A DNA stretch of 37,209 bases from Prevotella sp. (GTDB lineage Bacteria > Bacteroidota > Bacteroidia > Bacteroidales > Bacteroidaceae): NCBI GenBank assembly GCA_017474845.1, contig JAFVGS010000003.1, forward strand, positions 1 through 37,209. The letters run 5' to 3'. The position numbers and the translations under genes were made by a program. Numbering within the stretch: position 1 is the stretch's first letter; every line of letters starts with the position of its first letter. Positions 1-9,551 of this stretch are shown piece by piece. The notes beneath the pieces are model-generated. The model saw nothing but the letters and a program-made list of their open reading frames with translations. It did no database searches and was not told the DNA's origin.

Positions 1-29
1 TCTCGTCTGTACTCTTTGCCATACGGATG

Positions 30-37
30 CAAAGGTA
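30..37 (-). promoter_or_regulatory. possible leftward Bacteroidetes -7 element
   Basis: Read on the minus strand this is TACCTTTG followed by C, matching TAnnTTTG. It would serve a gene lying off the left edge of the window. I do not see a convincing -33 TTTG at the right distance, so the call rests on the -7 box alone. Confidence 0.35.
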
Positions 38-244
38 CGAAGAATATTTGGTTTGTATGCATACTCAACTGTTAAACACTTTAACGAATGGAAATGTTAA
101 CTCACACTAAATCCAGTAGAACCAAAAAAATATGTACCTTGTAAATAAAGCACTTAAAGGTACTAATTTTTGTCGACATGGCAAAGAATAATGCTTCTTT
201 TTTTATGTCCTTATGAATTATTCAGGTAAAAAAAAGTCAGATTG

Positions 245-276
245 TTTGGCGGCTTGGATTATTCTTCGTAATTTTG
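245..276 (+). promoter_or_regulatory. promoter of the surface-protein operon
   Basis: TTTG at 245-248 and TAATTTTG at 269-276 are separated by 20 bases, which fits the Bacteroidetes sigma-70 consensus. Transcription would begin near 283, giving a leader of about 60 bases before the ATG at 343. The next three genes follow with gaps of 3, 14 and 15 bases, so this promoter probably serves all four. The stretch 60-240 is AT-rich and shows no gene. Confidence 0.65.
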
Positions 277-342
277 CAACTAAATTATAATTGGTTTCTT
301 TTTATAAAGAGGATATAGAAAAAACAAACTAAGTACAAGTCA

Positions 343-3300
343 ATGAAGAAGATACTGATGACAATCGCCCTGCTCTGCACACTCGCACAGGGGGCATGGG
401 CAGAGAAATTCACTGTGGACGGTCTGAAATACATCACCGACAGCAACAATCCCAGCAACGTGAGTGTGACTGGCGCAGCCGATGAGACCATGGCAGGCGC
501 ACTGACCATTCCCTCCACCGTCACGTATGACGGCAAGACCTACAACGTGACAACCATCGGATATGGAGCTTTCGCATGGTGCGAAAACATCACCTCCGTC
601 ACCATCTCCGAGGGCGTGACCACCATCGAAAACGATGCTTTCGGCAACTGCGAGAAACTGGAGTCGGTGTCCATCCCAGCCAGCGTGACATCTGTCGGTG
701 AATACCTTTTTCTTCATTCCGATGCCCTAAAGACCATCACCGTGGCTGACGACAACACGGTGTATGACAGCCGCGAGGGCTGCAACGCCATCATCGAGAC
801 CAGCACCAACACGCTGGTGAGAGCCTGCAATACGACCGTCATCCCCAGCAGCGTGACGGCCATCGGCCAACGTGCCTTCTTCAGTTTGGGTGGCCTGACA
901 AGCATCACCATTCCTAACCATGTGACCACCATCGACTATGGCGCATTCTATGGTTGCAAAAATCTGGTGTCAGTCACTATAGGCGATAGAGTGACGGACA
1001 TACCCTGGAGCTGCTTCTCAGAATGTAAGAACCTTGAGACCATCACGCTGGGAAACGGAGTGCAATCCATTGGAAATTCTGCATTTAACAACTGCTCCAA
1101 GCTGGAGACCATCAATTTCGCTGTCGACAGCCATCTGACCTTCATCGATGGCTATGCTTTTTACAACTGCGGTTTGAAGAGCGTCACCCTGCCCAACAGC
1201 GTGACGACGTTGGGTGAGACCATCTTCTCATGGTGCCGGCAGTTGAAGGAGGTCACCTTTGGCAGTGCCATTACCTCCATACCATTCTATTCGTTTACCG
1301 GTTGTCAAGCCCTGAAGAGTCTGTACATCCCCGCTGGCGTCGTCAGTATGGGCGGGTTCTTTGAATATTGTTGCGAACAAATGGAGGACGTCTATTGCTC
1401 TGCCGACCCGGCCACAATGTATTGGTGGAGCAATGACGATGATTTCGCCCCCGGCAAGTCCACCCGCTTCCATGTGTTCGACAAGGCAGCATGGGAGGCG
1501 AAGTTCCCCGATGCCAACGTTACCTTCGTCCAAGACCTGGTGGGTGGTGGCTCGCTGACCTATTCGGTCAACCAGGGCGTAGCTGCCGTCACGGGCACTA
1601 TAGAGGAGAACCCCACCGGCGTACTGATGATTCCCGCCACTTATACCGATGCCAATGGCACCTATCCGGTGAAGACCATCGCCGCTAATGCCTTTAAGGA
1701 CAAGACAGGACTGACCGCCGTCAGCTTCCCCAGCGTCACGGTCATCGGCCCCAGCGCCTTCGAGGGCTGCACGGGGCTGACGACGCTCACCATCCCTGCC
1801 ACCGTCAGCAGCATCAGTACCGATGCCTTCAAGGGCTGCACGGGGCTGCGCTCGCTGGTCATCAATGCCAACGTCGGCAACGGCAGTGTCTTTGCGGGTT
1901 GCACCAACGTGGCGGCTGTCACCTTCGGACAGGGCGTGACCACCATCGGTGCCCAACTCTTCCAAGGCTTCACCCAGCTCACGGCTGTCACCATCCCCTC
2001 CAGCGTTACCTCCATCGGCACCGAGGCCTTCGATGGCTGTAGCGCGTTGTCGTCCGTCACCTTCGAGGGTGACACGCCCCCTGCCACAATAGGAACTCCA
2101 CTTTTCTACGGCACTTCCTCCGACCTGCGCATCGTCGTGCCTGCCGGAAGCGTCGATGCCTACAAGACGGCCTTGGACCACTATGCCAGCCGGGTGGAGT
2201 GCAAGTCCTGGACCGGTAACGGCAGCGAGAGCACGCCCTATCTCATCAGCCACAAGGACGAACTGGACCTGCTGGCCAAGCGCGTGAACGAGGGCATCAC
2301 CTACGATGCCACCTGGTTCAAGGTGACTGCCGACATCACCTACAACTACGCTGGTCTCGGCTCCACCGATAGCAATTACGAGGCCATCGGCTGCCACAAT
2401 GGCAGCGACCGCTGTTTCAAAGGCACCTTCGACGGTCAAAACCACGTCATCAGCGGCATCCGCATCTATAAGGACGGCTATGATGACGAGTATCAGGCTC
2501 TCTTCGGCCTAATCTGCCGGCCTGCCGAAGTAAAGAACGTCATCCTCGCCGATGCCACTATCACCGGCTACGGATCAACTGGTGCCATCGTGGGCTTCAA
2601 TCCTGGCGGCACAGTAGCTAACTGCCACGCCCTCAGCACCGTCACTGTCCACAATGTTATGAGCTGGGTACATAATCACGGTGGCATCGCAGGCTATAAC
2701 GGCTCCAGGGGCACCATCACCGGCTGCACCAGCGCCGCCTCCATCACCAACGCCGACGGCACCTTGCTCTATGCTGGTGGCATCGCAGGCCTCAACGGTG
2801 ATGGCACCATCAGCGACTGCATCTACCTTGGCACCAGCCTCGGCGGCTCGCGTCATGTCGGGGCCATCGTAGGCGACAACTACGACGACGGCATCATCAA
2901 AACCAGTTACTTCACCGACACCGCCATTCAGGGCAAGGACGGCAGCGTCAATACGCTCGATAATGCTCACTGCGCTGTCGGCTCCAACGAAGCAACCGTA
3001 GACGCCACCGTAGGACCCGCTCTGCGCGACGATGCTGACAACAGCCACTTCCTCTCCCTCATGGCCGCCCGCACCCAGGCTCTCACCGCCGTCAGCCGTA
3101 CCCCCGCGCTAAACACTACCGTCACCCTGGCACTCCACGGCCGCACGCTCTACAAGGACGGCAAGTGGAACACGCTGTGTCTGCCCTTCGACGTGACCAT
3201 CAGCGGTAGCCCACTTGACGGCGACGGCGTGGACGTGCGGACACTCACGGGCGCATCGTTTGAGGCTGGAACCCTAACCCTCAACTTCACCGCCAGCGGA

Positions 3301-3810
3301 GCCGTCACCAAACTGGAGGCGGGCAAGCCCTACCTCATCAAGTGGAACAACACGGGTGCGAACCTGACGGAGTCCGAACTCGTATTCAGCAACGTGACTA
3401 TCAAGAACGGCACGAACGACGTAGCGTGCGACCTCGGCAACGAGAGGTCCGTCACCTTCATGGGCACTTACAAGAAACTGTCCTATGATGCTGAAGACCG
3501 CTCCATCCTCCTCCTCGGTGCCAACAACACGCTCTACTATCCGCAGAGCGGAGCCAGCCTCGGTGCACAGCGAGCTTACTTCAAGCTCAGCGGCATCACC
3601 GCCGGCGACAAGGCAGCTGGTGTCCGTTCCTTCGTGCTTGACTTCGGCGACGGGGAAGAGGCAACGGGCATTGGCAATCTAACTGTCAACTCTCAACTGT
3701 CAACTCTCAACTCCGACACATGGTACACCCTTGACGGTCGTCGTCTCAGCGGCAAGCCAGCACAGAAAGGCATATATATAAATAATGGTAAGAAAATAGT
3801 AATCAAATAG
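343..3810 (+). CDS. BspA-like leucine-rich-repeat surface protein with GLUG-like region and C-terminal tail
   Basis: A secreted or cell-surface protein of 1155 aa, probably for adhesion or binding to host or food polymers, which is the known role of BspA-family proteins. A signal peptide covers about residues 1-20 (cleavage after AWA). Two blocks of BspA/LRR_5 repeats follow (about 40-395 and 440-600), each unit with a pattern like I-x-x-x-A-F-x-x-C-x-x-L. Residues about 630-860 hold GLUG-like repeats (GGIAGYN, GGIAGLN, GAIVGDN). A domain starting with LYKDGKWNTLCLPFDV follows from about 930. The last 30 residues (WYTLDGRRL to KKIVIK) match the tails of the next two proteins and resemble a type IX secretion sorting tail; that link is my inference. 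A heptanucleotide repeat sits in frame just before the tail. First gene of a four-gene operon. Confidence 0.88.
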   Translation: MKKILMTIALLCTLAQGAWAEKFTVDGLKYITDSNNPSNVSVTGAADETMAGALTIPSTVTYDGKTYNVTTIGYGAFAWCENITSVTISEGVTTIENDAFGNCEKLESVSIPASVTSVGEYLFLHSDALKTITVADDNTVYDSREGCNAIIETSTNTLVRACNTTVIPSSVTAIGQRAFFSLGGLTSITIPNHVTTIDYGAFYGCKNLVSVTIGDRVTDIPWSCFSECKNLETITLGNGVQSIGNSAFNNCSKLETINFAVDSHLTFIDGYAFYNCGLKSVTLPNSVTTLGETIFSWCRQLKEVTFGSAITSIPFYSFTGCQALKSLYIPAGVVSMGGFFEYCCEQMEDVYCSADPATMYWWSNDDDFAPGKSTRFHVFDKAAWEAKFPDANVTFVQDLVGGGSLTYSVNQGVAAVTGTIEENPTGVLMIPATYTDANGTYPVKTIAANAFKDKTGLTAVSFPSVTVIGPSAFEGCTGLTTLTIPATVSSISTDAFKGCTGLRSLVINANVGNGSVFAGCTNVAAVTFGQGVTTIGAQLFQGFTQLTAVTIPSSVTSIGTEAFDGCSALSSVTFEGDTPPATIGTPLFYGTSSDLRIVVPAGSVDAYKTALDHYASRVECKSWTGNGSESTPYLISHKDELDLLAKRVNEGITYDATWFKVTADITYNYAGLGSTDSNYEAIGCHNGSDRCFKGTFDGQNHVISGIRIYKDGYDDEYQALFGLICRPAEVKNVILADATITGYGSTGAIVGFNPGGTVANCHALSTVTVHNVMSWVHNHGGIAGYNGSRGTITGCTSAASITNADGTLLYAGGIAGLNGDGTISDCIYLGTSLGGSRHVGAIVGDNYDDGIIKTSYFTDTAIQGKDGSVNTLDNAHCAVGSNEATVDATVGPALRDDADNSHFLSLMAARTQALTAVSRTPALNTTVTLALHGRTLYKDGKWNTLCLPFDVTISGSPLDGDGVDVRTLTGASFEAGTLTLNFTASGAVTKLEAGKPYLIKWNNTGANLTESELVFSNVTIKNGTNDVACDLGNERSVTFMGTYKKLSYDAEDRSILLLGANNTLYYPQSGASLGAQRAYFKLSGITAGDKAAGVRSFVLDFGDGEEATGIGNLTVNSQLSTLNSDTWYTLDGRRLSGKPAQKGIYINNGKKIVIK
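3681..3715 (+). repeat. in-frame heptanucleotide tandem repeat in the first surface gene
   Basis: AACTGTC and AACTCTC alternate twice (3681-3708), followed by AACTCCG. The array lies inside the reading frame and encodes the low-complexity linker LTVNSQLSTLNS, exactly between the conserved C-terminal domain and the last 30 residues. One unit is 7 bases, so gain or loss of a single unit would shift the frame and remove the tail. Confidence 0.8.
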
Positions 3811-3813
3811 AAT

Positions 3814-6486
3814 ATGAAGAAGATACTGATGACAATCGCCCTGCTGTGCATGGTCGCACAGGGAGCATGGGCAGAGGGCGTGAACTACATCTACTACAAG
3901 GCAGTTGATGTTGGCAATCATGCCAGCTTAAACAAATTCAATGGCACAGCCACGGACTTTACCGTGCTCACGAGCACGCTGCTGGAAAACAGCTCTGAGG
4001 ACAACCTCGTCACTGGCTGGTATGTGTTGAACTCAACGTTCTCCTACGGCGAGCGCATCGTCATCAGCGGTGACGTGCACCTGATATTGAAAGACGGCTG
4101 TACGCTGACGGCAGAGCAGGGCATCCGCATCAATACCGATGCCACGCTCTCCATCTACGCCCAGAGCGAGACGGTGGGAACGATGGGCAAACTCGTTGCC
4201 ATAGAGACGCATCACGACAAGGCTGCCATTGGCGGCAACAAGAACTATCAAGCCGGCAAACTCTACATCCACGGCGGCGAGATCGAGGCTAACTGCAAGA
4301 GTGGCAGCAAGTATGCTGCTGGCATCGGTGGCGGCTATGGCGACGGCTCTGGCATGAAAGAGATTACCATCTACAGCGGCAAGGTGACTGCCCAGGGTGC
4401 GAGTTATGGTGCAGGCATTGGTGGCGGCAAGAATAACAACCACCCCGGCACCATCAACATCTATGGCGGCACCATCAAAGCCAATGGCGGCAGGAATGGT
4501 GCCGGCATCGGCGGCGGCGAGAACCGCGACGGCTGGACAACGACTATCAATGGCGGCAAGGTGACGGCCAGGGGCTTAGAAGACGGCGCAGGCATTGGCG
4601 GCGGGAAAAGCGGCAATGGCGGCACGATTACCATCAATGATGGTGACATCGATGCAAGATGCATCCTATTATCCTGGTTTTATAACGCCTTTGGTGCAGG
4701 TATCGGCGGCGGCAATGGGGGAGATGGAGGCATCATCACCATTCATGGCGGCAAGATTTACGCAAGTGGAAACGGAAGTGAATCGTACGGCGATATACAT
4801 ACTTTTTATGGTGCAGCGGGCATCGGCGGCGGCTATAAAGGTGCCGGTGGCACCATCGTCATTGACGGAGGAGAGGTGACAGCATCAGATTTCAACGGAC
4901 ATACCTCCCATATCGGGAAAGGTTCGCTGGGCAGAAGCCTGCCTTCCGACCTGAACACCCCAGAGAAGGCTGGCACCCTCACGCTTGGCGACAACATGCA
5001 AGTCATTGCGCAGGAATATGGAGGCATACAGGCTGCAGCCAATCGGGTCACTACTCTCCAAAGATTTACGGGAAAATATTATGCTACTGATTTCACCGTC
5101 AAGCCCTGCACGCACGGTGACTACACCTACACACTCTCTAACGACAACACCGCACACACAGCCCATTGCAAATACTGCCTCTACACTGGCGAGGCTGAGG
5201 CTCATGACATCAGCGACGCTGGCAGTTGCAGCAAGTGTGGCTACGACAATACCGGCAACACCGTAACGCTGACACCCCAGGTTCCCGCAAGCGGCAGCTA
5301 CATGGGTTCGGGCTTCAAGATGGTGAAGAATGCGACGTATGTGCTGCCTGAATGTAGCACAGCGGTTGACAACATGGAGTTTGCAGGATGGCTCGTCGGC
5401 GGCAGCATGCCCTCAGGCTATGAGACATCAGACAGCGAGACCTTACTGCAGCCCGGCGCGGAAATCACGGTGGATGAGAGTAAGAACATCTGGGCCCGCT
5501 ACCGCTATGTGTTTACGGAGAACTGGCAGTGGTGGATAGGAGCCGGCAGTGACCAGGTTGCTGTGACGGTCAATAATGGCAGTGGTCCGCAGTTAGTATA
5601 CGCTACCGTCACATCCGAGGTTGTGGCTGCCACAGAAACCACCCCTGGCTATACCGTCTATACCGCCACAGCTAACTACAAGCCCAACGGTTACACCTAC
5701 ACCTTCACCGATGTGCAAACGGTGGTGAACTATACCACGGTGGAACTGAACGAGACGGACAACACCACGACGCTCGAAACAAGCAACGGTCTCGAAGCGA
5801 AGGTAGCCCTCACCGGCCGCACGCTCTACAAGGACGGTAAATGGAACACGCTCTGCCTGCCCTTCGACGTAGCTGTGGGCGAGGGCTCACCTCTTGAAGG
5901 AGCCACCGTGAAGGAGCTTACCGACGCCTCGTTTGCCAACGGCACACTGACACTCACCTTCGCTGATGCCACCAGCATCGAGGCAGGGAAACCGTATCTC
6001 ATCAAGTGGGGCAACGGCAACAACCTCGGTCCGTCTGACCTCATCTTTAACGGCGTCACCCTCACCAAGGACTTGTACGAAGACGAGATTTCGACCGACG
6101 ACAACGGCACGGCCACCGTCACCTTCATGGGCACTTACAAGAAACTGTCCTATGATGCTGACGACCGCTCCATCCTCCTCCTCGGCGCCAACAACACGCT
6201 CTACTATCCGCAGAACGGAGCCAGCCTCGGTGCACAGCGAGCTTACTTCAAGCTCAGCAGCATCACGGCAGGCGACCTGCCACAGCAGGCACGCACCTTC
6301 GTACTCGATTTGGGGGACGAAGACAATGTGACGGGCATCATTGAAGCGGAAGCAAATTCTTCACTCTTCACTCTTCACTCTGCACTTAAAGAAGCCTGGT
6401 ACACCCTCGACGGTCGCAAGCTCGCTGGCAAGCCGACGCAGAAAGGACTATATATAAATAAAGGTGTAAAAATCGTAATAAAATAA
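3814..6486 (+). CDS. AGIGGG-repeat surface protein with CxxC pairs and shared C-terminal cassette
   Basis: A secreted protein of 890 aa with unknown ligand. The signal peptide (residues 1-20) is almost identical to that of the preceding gene. Residues about 165-340 carry six AGIGGG motifs spaced about 30 residues apart, each with an ITIxGGxVxA-type strand, suggesting a parallel beta-helix. Two CxxC pairs follow (CKYC near 452, CSKC near 472), which could bind a metal. Next is an InlB B-repeat-like segment (about 475-570, with FAGWLVGG and IWARY). The LTGRTLYKDGKWNTLCLPFDV domain starts near 665 and the tail ends in KIVIK. The start is 3 bases after the previous stop, so the genes are probably cotranscribed. 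The closest relative here is the next gene. Function beyond surface binding is not evident. Confidence 0.86.
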   Translation: MKKILMTIALLCMVAQGAWAEGVNYIYYKAVDVGNHASLNKFNGTATDFTVLTSTLLENSSEDNLVTGWYVLNSTFSYGERIVISGDVHLILKDGCTLTAEQGIRINTDATLSIYAQSETVGTMGKLVAIETHHDKAAIGGNKNYQAGKLYIHGGEIEANCKSGSKYAAGIGGGYGDGSGMKEITIYSGKVTAQGASYGAGIGGGKNNNHPGTINIYGGTIKANGGRNGAGIGGGENRDGWTTTINGGKVTARGLEDGAGIGGGKSGNGGTITINDGDIDARCILLSWFYNAFGAGIGGGNGGDGGIITIHGGKIYASGNGSESYGDIHTFYGAAGIGGGYKGAGGTIVIDGGEVTASDFNGHTSHIGKGSLGRSLPSDLNTPEKAGTLTLGDNMQVIAQEYGGIQAAANRVTTLQRFTGKYYATDFTVKPCTHGDYTYTLSNDNTAHTAHCKYCLYTGEAEAHDISDAGSCSKCGYDNTGNTVTLTPQVPASGSYMGSGFKMVKNATYVLPECSTAVDNMEFAGWLVGGSMPSGYETSDSETLLQPGAEITVDESKNIWARYRYVFTENWQWWIGAGSDQVAVTVNNGSGPQLVYATVTSEVVAATETTPGYTVYTATANYKPNGYTYTFTDVQTVVNYTTVELNETDNTTTLETSNGLEAKVALTGRTLYKDGKWNTLCLPFDVAVGEGSPLEGATVKELTDASFANGTLTLTFADATSIEAGKPYLIKWGNGNNLGPSDLIFNGVTLTKDLYEDEISTDDNGTATVTFMGTYKKLSYDADDRSILLLGANNTLYYPQNGASLGAQRAYFKLSSITAGDLPQQARTFVLDLGDEDNVTGIIEAEANSSLFTLHSALKEAWYTLDGRKLAGKPTQKGLYINKGVKIVIK
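6362..6389 (+). repeat. in-frame heptanucleotide tandem repeat in the second surface gene
   Basis: CACTCTT, CACTCTT, CACTCTG and CACTTAA lie end to end. They encode part of the linker SSLFTLHSAL at the same place as in the neighbouring genes, between the conserved C-terminal domain and the tail. The unit sequence differs from that of the first gene although the flanking coding sequence is closely related. Confidence 0.75.
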
Positions 6487-6500
6487 ATATTGTTAGCAAA

Positions 6501-9500
6501 ATGAAAAAGATTCTTTTATCACTCGCCTTGCTGTGCGCAGTCGTACAGGGGGCATGGGCAGATTACGTGAGCTACATCTACTACACAGAGAGCAGTAACG
6601 GTGAGACCATCACGAAGCACACGGATGGCCAGGCTTTGAATTCCCCGCTTACCGCAGACGTGATCAGAAACAACCCGGAGGACCGGCTGTACAGTGGTAC
6701 GTATGTACTGAACGAGTCATTCACTTACGACGAACGCATCGTCATCTTCGGCGACGTGAAGCTGGTATTGAAAGACGGCTGCACACTGACGGCCAAGAAG
6801 GGCATCCGCATCAACACCGATGCCTCGCTCACCATCTACGCTCAGAGCGAAGGCGACAACATGGGCAAGATAGTGGCAGAAATCGCCGAGCACGACAAGG
6901 CGGCCATCGGCGGCAACAAGAACTACAAGGCTGGACGGCTCATCATACACGGTGGTGAAATCCAGGCCACCTGTAAGTCTGGCAGCAAGTATGCCGCAGG
7001 CATCGGCGGCGGCTATGGTGACGGTTCGGGCATGGAAGAGATTACCATCTACGGCGGCAAGGTGACGGCGACAGGCGCTTATCTCGGCGCGGGTATCGGT
7101 GGCGGCAAGAACAACAACAACCCTTGCACCATCAAGATCTATGGCGGCACCGTAGAGGCTACGGGCGGCGATTATGGCGCAGGCATTGGCGGCGGCGAGA
7201 ACCGTGCCGGATGGAATACCAATATCTATGGCGGTGATGTCACTGCCAAGGGCGGCAAGTATGGCGCAGGCATCGGCGGTGGTGACGAGGGCAATGGCTG
7301 TGTCATCAACATCAAAGCCGGCACCGTCACTGCCATAGGCGGCTACTTTGGCGCAGGCATCGGCGGTGGCGATGGTATAAAAGATCAAACTGGTGGCACC
7401 ATCACTATCAGTGGCGGCAAGGTGACGGCCACAGGCGGTGAAGCTGGCGCCGGCATCGGCAGTGGTAGCCACTCTGGCGATAGCGGCAACATTACTATCG
7501 AAGGCGATGCTGAGGTGATAGCCACAGGCGGAGAATACGCTTCCGGTATTGGTGCCAATCATTCTGAATGCGCCATAGGAACCGTCATCATCCGAGGCAA
7601 TGCCAAGGTGACTGCTATTGGTGGTGATGTCTTTGGAGCCGGCATCGGAACAGGCAGCGATAAAGGAGAAGGTTCTCTCACCATCAGCGGCAATGCCGTT
7701 GTGACTGCCACAGGTAAATGGGGCGGTGCTGGCATAGGTGGCTGTACGGAATCTCCCGGATTTCCCGTCATTATCGAGAGCGGCGCCACCGTCACGGCAT
7801 ACGGTTCCTTCAAATTAGGCCGTGAAACTGATACATATTATACGTCAGCAGCCATCGGAGGCGGAGCCGAGAAAGAGGATGGCAGCAGTGTCACCATAGC
7901 CAACGGTGCCACGGTGCATCTGTACACTGCGAAAAAAGATGATGGTCGTGGTGTTGACCGCTATGCCATCGGCAGGAGCTACCACAGCAAGAAGACGGGT
8001 TCGCTCACGCTGGGTGACCAGCTGTTGGTGAAGCGTATGAAAGCTGACGGTTCTGATACAAAGTTCATCAGTACTGACAACCGCATCGCGGCATGTCAGC
8101 TCGAAGAATGTGAGCGCTTGGAAATACTCCCCTGCGAGCATAGTGATTACGACTACCAGATCGTGGGCGGCGATGACGGGCAGCACTATAAACAGTGTAA
8201 ATACTGCGCATATAAGTACGACACAGAGGCCCACACCTACAACACAAATGGCTACTGTAGTGTCTGTAACTACAAGGCGACGGAGGTCATTAAGGTAAAC
8301 TTATATAGTGGCGGCAACTCAGGATATACGGCACAAACAATCCGCATGCCAAAGGGCCACAGTTATATCCTTCCCAGCCAGTACTTACTGCCTGAGTACA
8401 TGGTGTTCGAGGGCTGGCTGAAGGATCCCGCCACGGCTCTCACCACCTGGGAGAAACAGGACGGCGAGACGCTCCTCGCCCCCGGCGCAGAGATTACACC
8501 CGATGCCGACGTCAACCTCTATGCCCGCTATAGCTACCACTACGGCACGGAGTGGACATGGGCAGCTACCAGTAATACGGCATCGGCTACGCTTAAGATC
8601 ATCAATCTGGAGGACAACAGCGTAGTGAAGACCATCACCTCTGGGGATATACAGATTAGAGCCCAAAGCATCACGCCAACCGCCAGTGAACCTGGCTCAG
8701 TCATGTGGACCGCTGAGGTCAGCTATACCGACGCAAAGGGACGCAGCTTCAACTTCACCGACGAGCACACCGTGCCTTACTACTTTGGCGTCAGCCTCGG
8801 CGAGGACGACAACACCACAACGCTCAACGAAAATGATAAAGGTATAGTTACCGCCAGCCTCACCGGCCGCACGCTCTACAAGGACGGCAAGTGGAACACG
8901 CTCTGCCTGCCCTTCGACGTCGAGATTGCGGGCTCGCCCCTCGCCGGAGCCACGGTGAAGCAGCTGAGCGATGCCTCGTTCGAGAACGGCACACTGACGC
9001 TCACGTTCGAGGATGCCACCGGCATCAAGGCAGGGAAGCCGTACCTCATCAAGTGGGAAATCGGCGACAACCTCGGTCCCTCCGACCTCGTGTTCACCGG
9101 CGTTACCCTCAGCAAGGACTTGCGCGACGACGAGATTTCGACAGACGATGACGGCACAGCCACTGTCACCTTCATGGGCACCTACAAGAAGCAGTCCTAC
9201 ACCGCTGACGACAAGAGCATCCTCTTCCTCGGCGACGGCAACACGCTCTACTATCCGCAGAGCGGAGCCACCATCGGTGCCCAGCGCGGCTTCTTCAAGC
9301 TCAGCGGCATCACCGCCGGCGACAAGGCAGCTAGTGTCCGTTCCTTCGTCATTGACTTCGGCGGAGATGACGGCGAGACCACGGGCATCATCGAAACAGT
9401 AGCCAATTCTTCACTCTTCATTCTTCATTCTTCATTTAAAGAAGGCTGGCACACCCTCGACGGGCGCAAACTCTCGACTCAGCCGGTACAGAAAGGTATA

Positions 9501-9536
9501 TATATATATAATGGTAAAAAGGTAATAATCAAATAA
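6501..9536 (+). CDS. AGIGGG-repeat surface protein, longer paralog
   Basis: A secreted protein of 1011 aa and a paralog of the preceding gene. The signal peptide ends after AWA (about residue 20). Residues 60-480 are a run of glycine-rich strands with AGIGGG motifs that degrade towards the end (AGIGSG, AGIGTG, AGIGGC), about three more units than its neighbour. Two CxxC pairs (CKYC near 566, CSVC near 586), an InlB-like segment (VFEGWLKDP, NLYARYSY) and the shared LTGRTLYKDGKW domain (from about 787) follow. The tail ends in KKVIIK. The gap to the previous gene is 14 bases. Part of its C-terminal domain matches the first gene almost exactly at DNA level (9303-9360), while other parts differ, which points to gene conversion. 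Probable role: adhesion or polymer binding at the cell surface. Confidence 0.86.
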   Translation: MKKILLSLALLCAVVQGAWADYVSYIYYTESSNGETITKHTDGQALNSPLTADVIRNNPEDRLYSGTYVLNESFTYDERIVIFGDVKLVLKDGCTLTAKKGIRINTDASLTIYAQSEGDNMGKIVAEIAEHDKAAIGGNKNYKAGRLIIHGGEIQATCKSGSKYAAGIGGGYGDGSGMEEITIYGGKVTATGAYLGAGIGGGKNNNNPCTIKIYGGTVEATGGDYGAGIGGGENRAGWNTNIYGGDVTAKGGKYGAGIGGGDEGNGCVINIKAGTVTAIGGYFGAGIGGGDGIKDQTGGTITISGGKVTATGGEAGAGIGSGSHSGDSGNITIEGDAEVIATGGEYASGIGANHSECAIGTVIIRGNAKVTAIGGDVFGAGIGTGSDKGEGSLTISGNAVVTATGKWGGAGIGGCTESPGFPVIIESGATVTAYGSFKLGRETDTYYTSAAIGGGAEKEDGSSVTIANGATVHLYTAKKDDGRGVDRYAIGRSYHSKKTGSLTLGDQLLVKRMKADGSDTKFISTDNRIAACQLEECERLEILPCEHSDYDYQIVGGDDGQHYKQCKYCAYKYDTEAHTYNTNGYCSVCNYKATEVIKVNLYSGGNSGYTAQTIRMPKGHSYILPSQYLLPEYMVFEGWLKDPATALTTWEKQDGETLLAPGAEITPDADVNLYARYSYHYGTEWTWAATSNTASATLKIINLEDNSVVKTITSGDIQIRAQSITPTASEPGSVMWTAEVSYTDAKGRSFNFTDEHTVPYYFGVSLGEDDNTTTLNENDKGIVTASLTGRTLYKDGKWNTLCLPFDVEIAGSPLAGATVKQLSDASFENGTLTLTFEDATGIKAGKPYLIKWEIGDNLGPSDLVFTGVTLSKDLRDDEISTDDDGTATVTFMGTYKKQSYTADDKSILFLGDGNTLYYPQSGATIGAQRGFFKLSGITAGDKAASVRSFVIDFGGDDGETTGIIETVANSSLFILHSSFKEGWHTLDGRKLSTQPVQKGIYIYNGKKVIIK
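9406..9440 (+). repeat. in-frame heptanucleotide tandem repeat in the third surface gene
   Basis: ATTCTTC, ACTCTTC, ATTCTTC, ATTCTTC and ATTTAAA follow each other. They encode the linker NSSLFILHSSF just before the C-terminal tail, the same position as the arrays in the two upstream genes. Confidence 0.78.
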
Positions 9537-9551
9537 TAAAAGAATGTGAAT

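Noticed and set aside
1228-2445. 405-aa open frame on the minus strand
   Set aside because: It is the antisense shadow of the first surface gene; composition is Asp/Gly/Ala-rich with no domain, and the plus-strand gene is clearly real.
4318-7740. Regular ~90-bp repeats, CRISPR-like at first sight
   Set aside because: They encode the AGIGGG protein repeats in frame; there are no short palindromic repeats with unique spacers.
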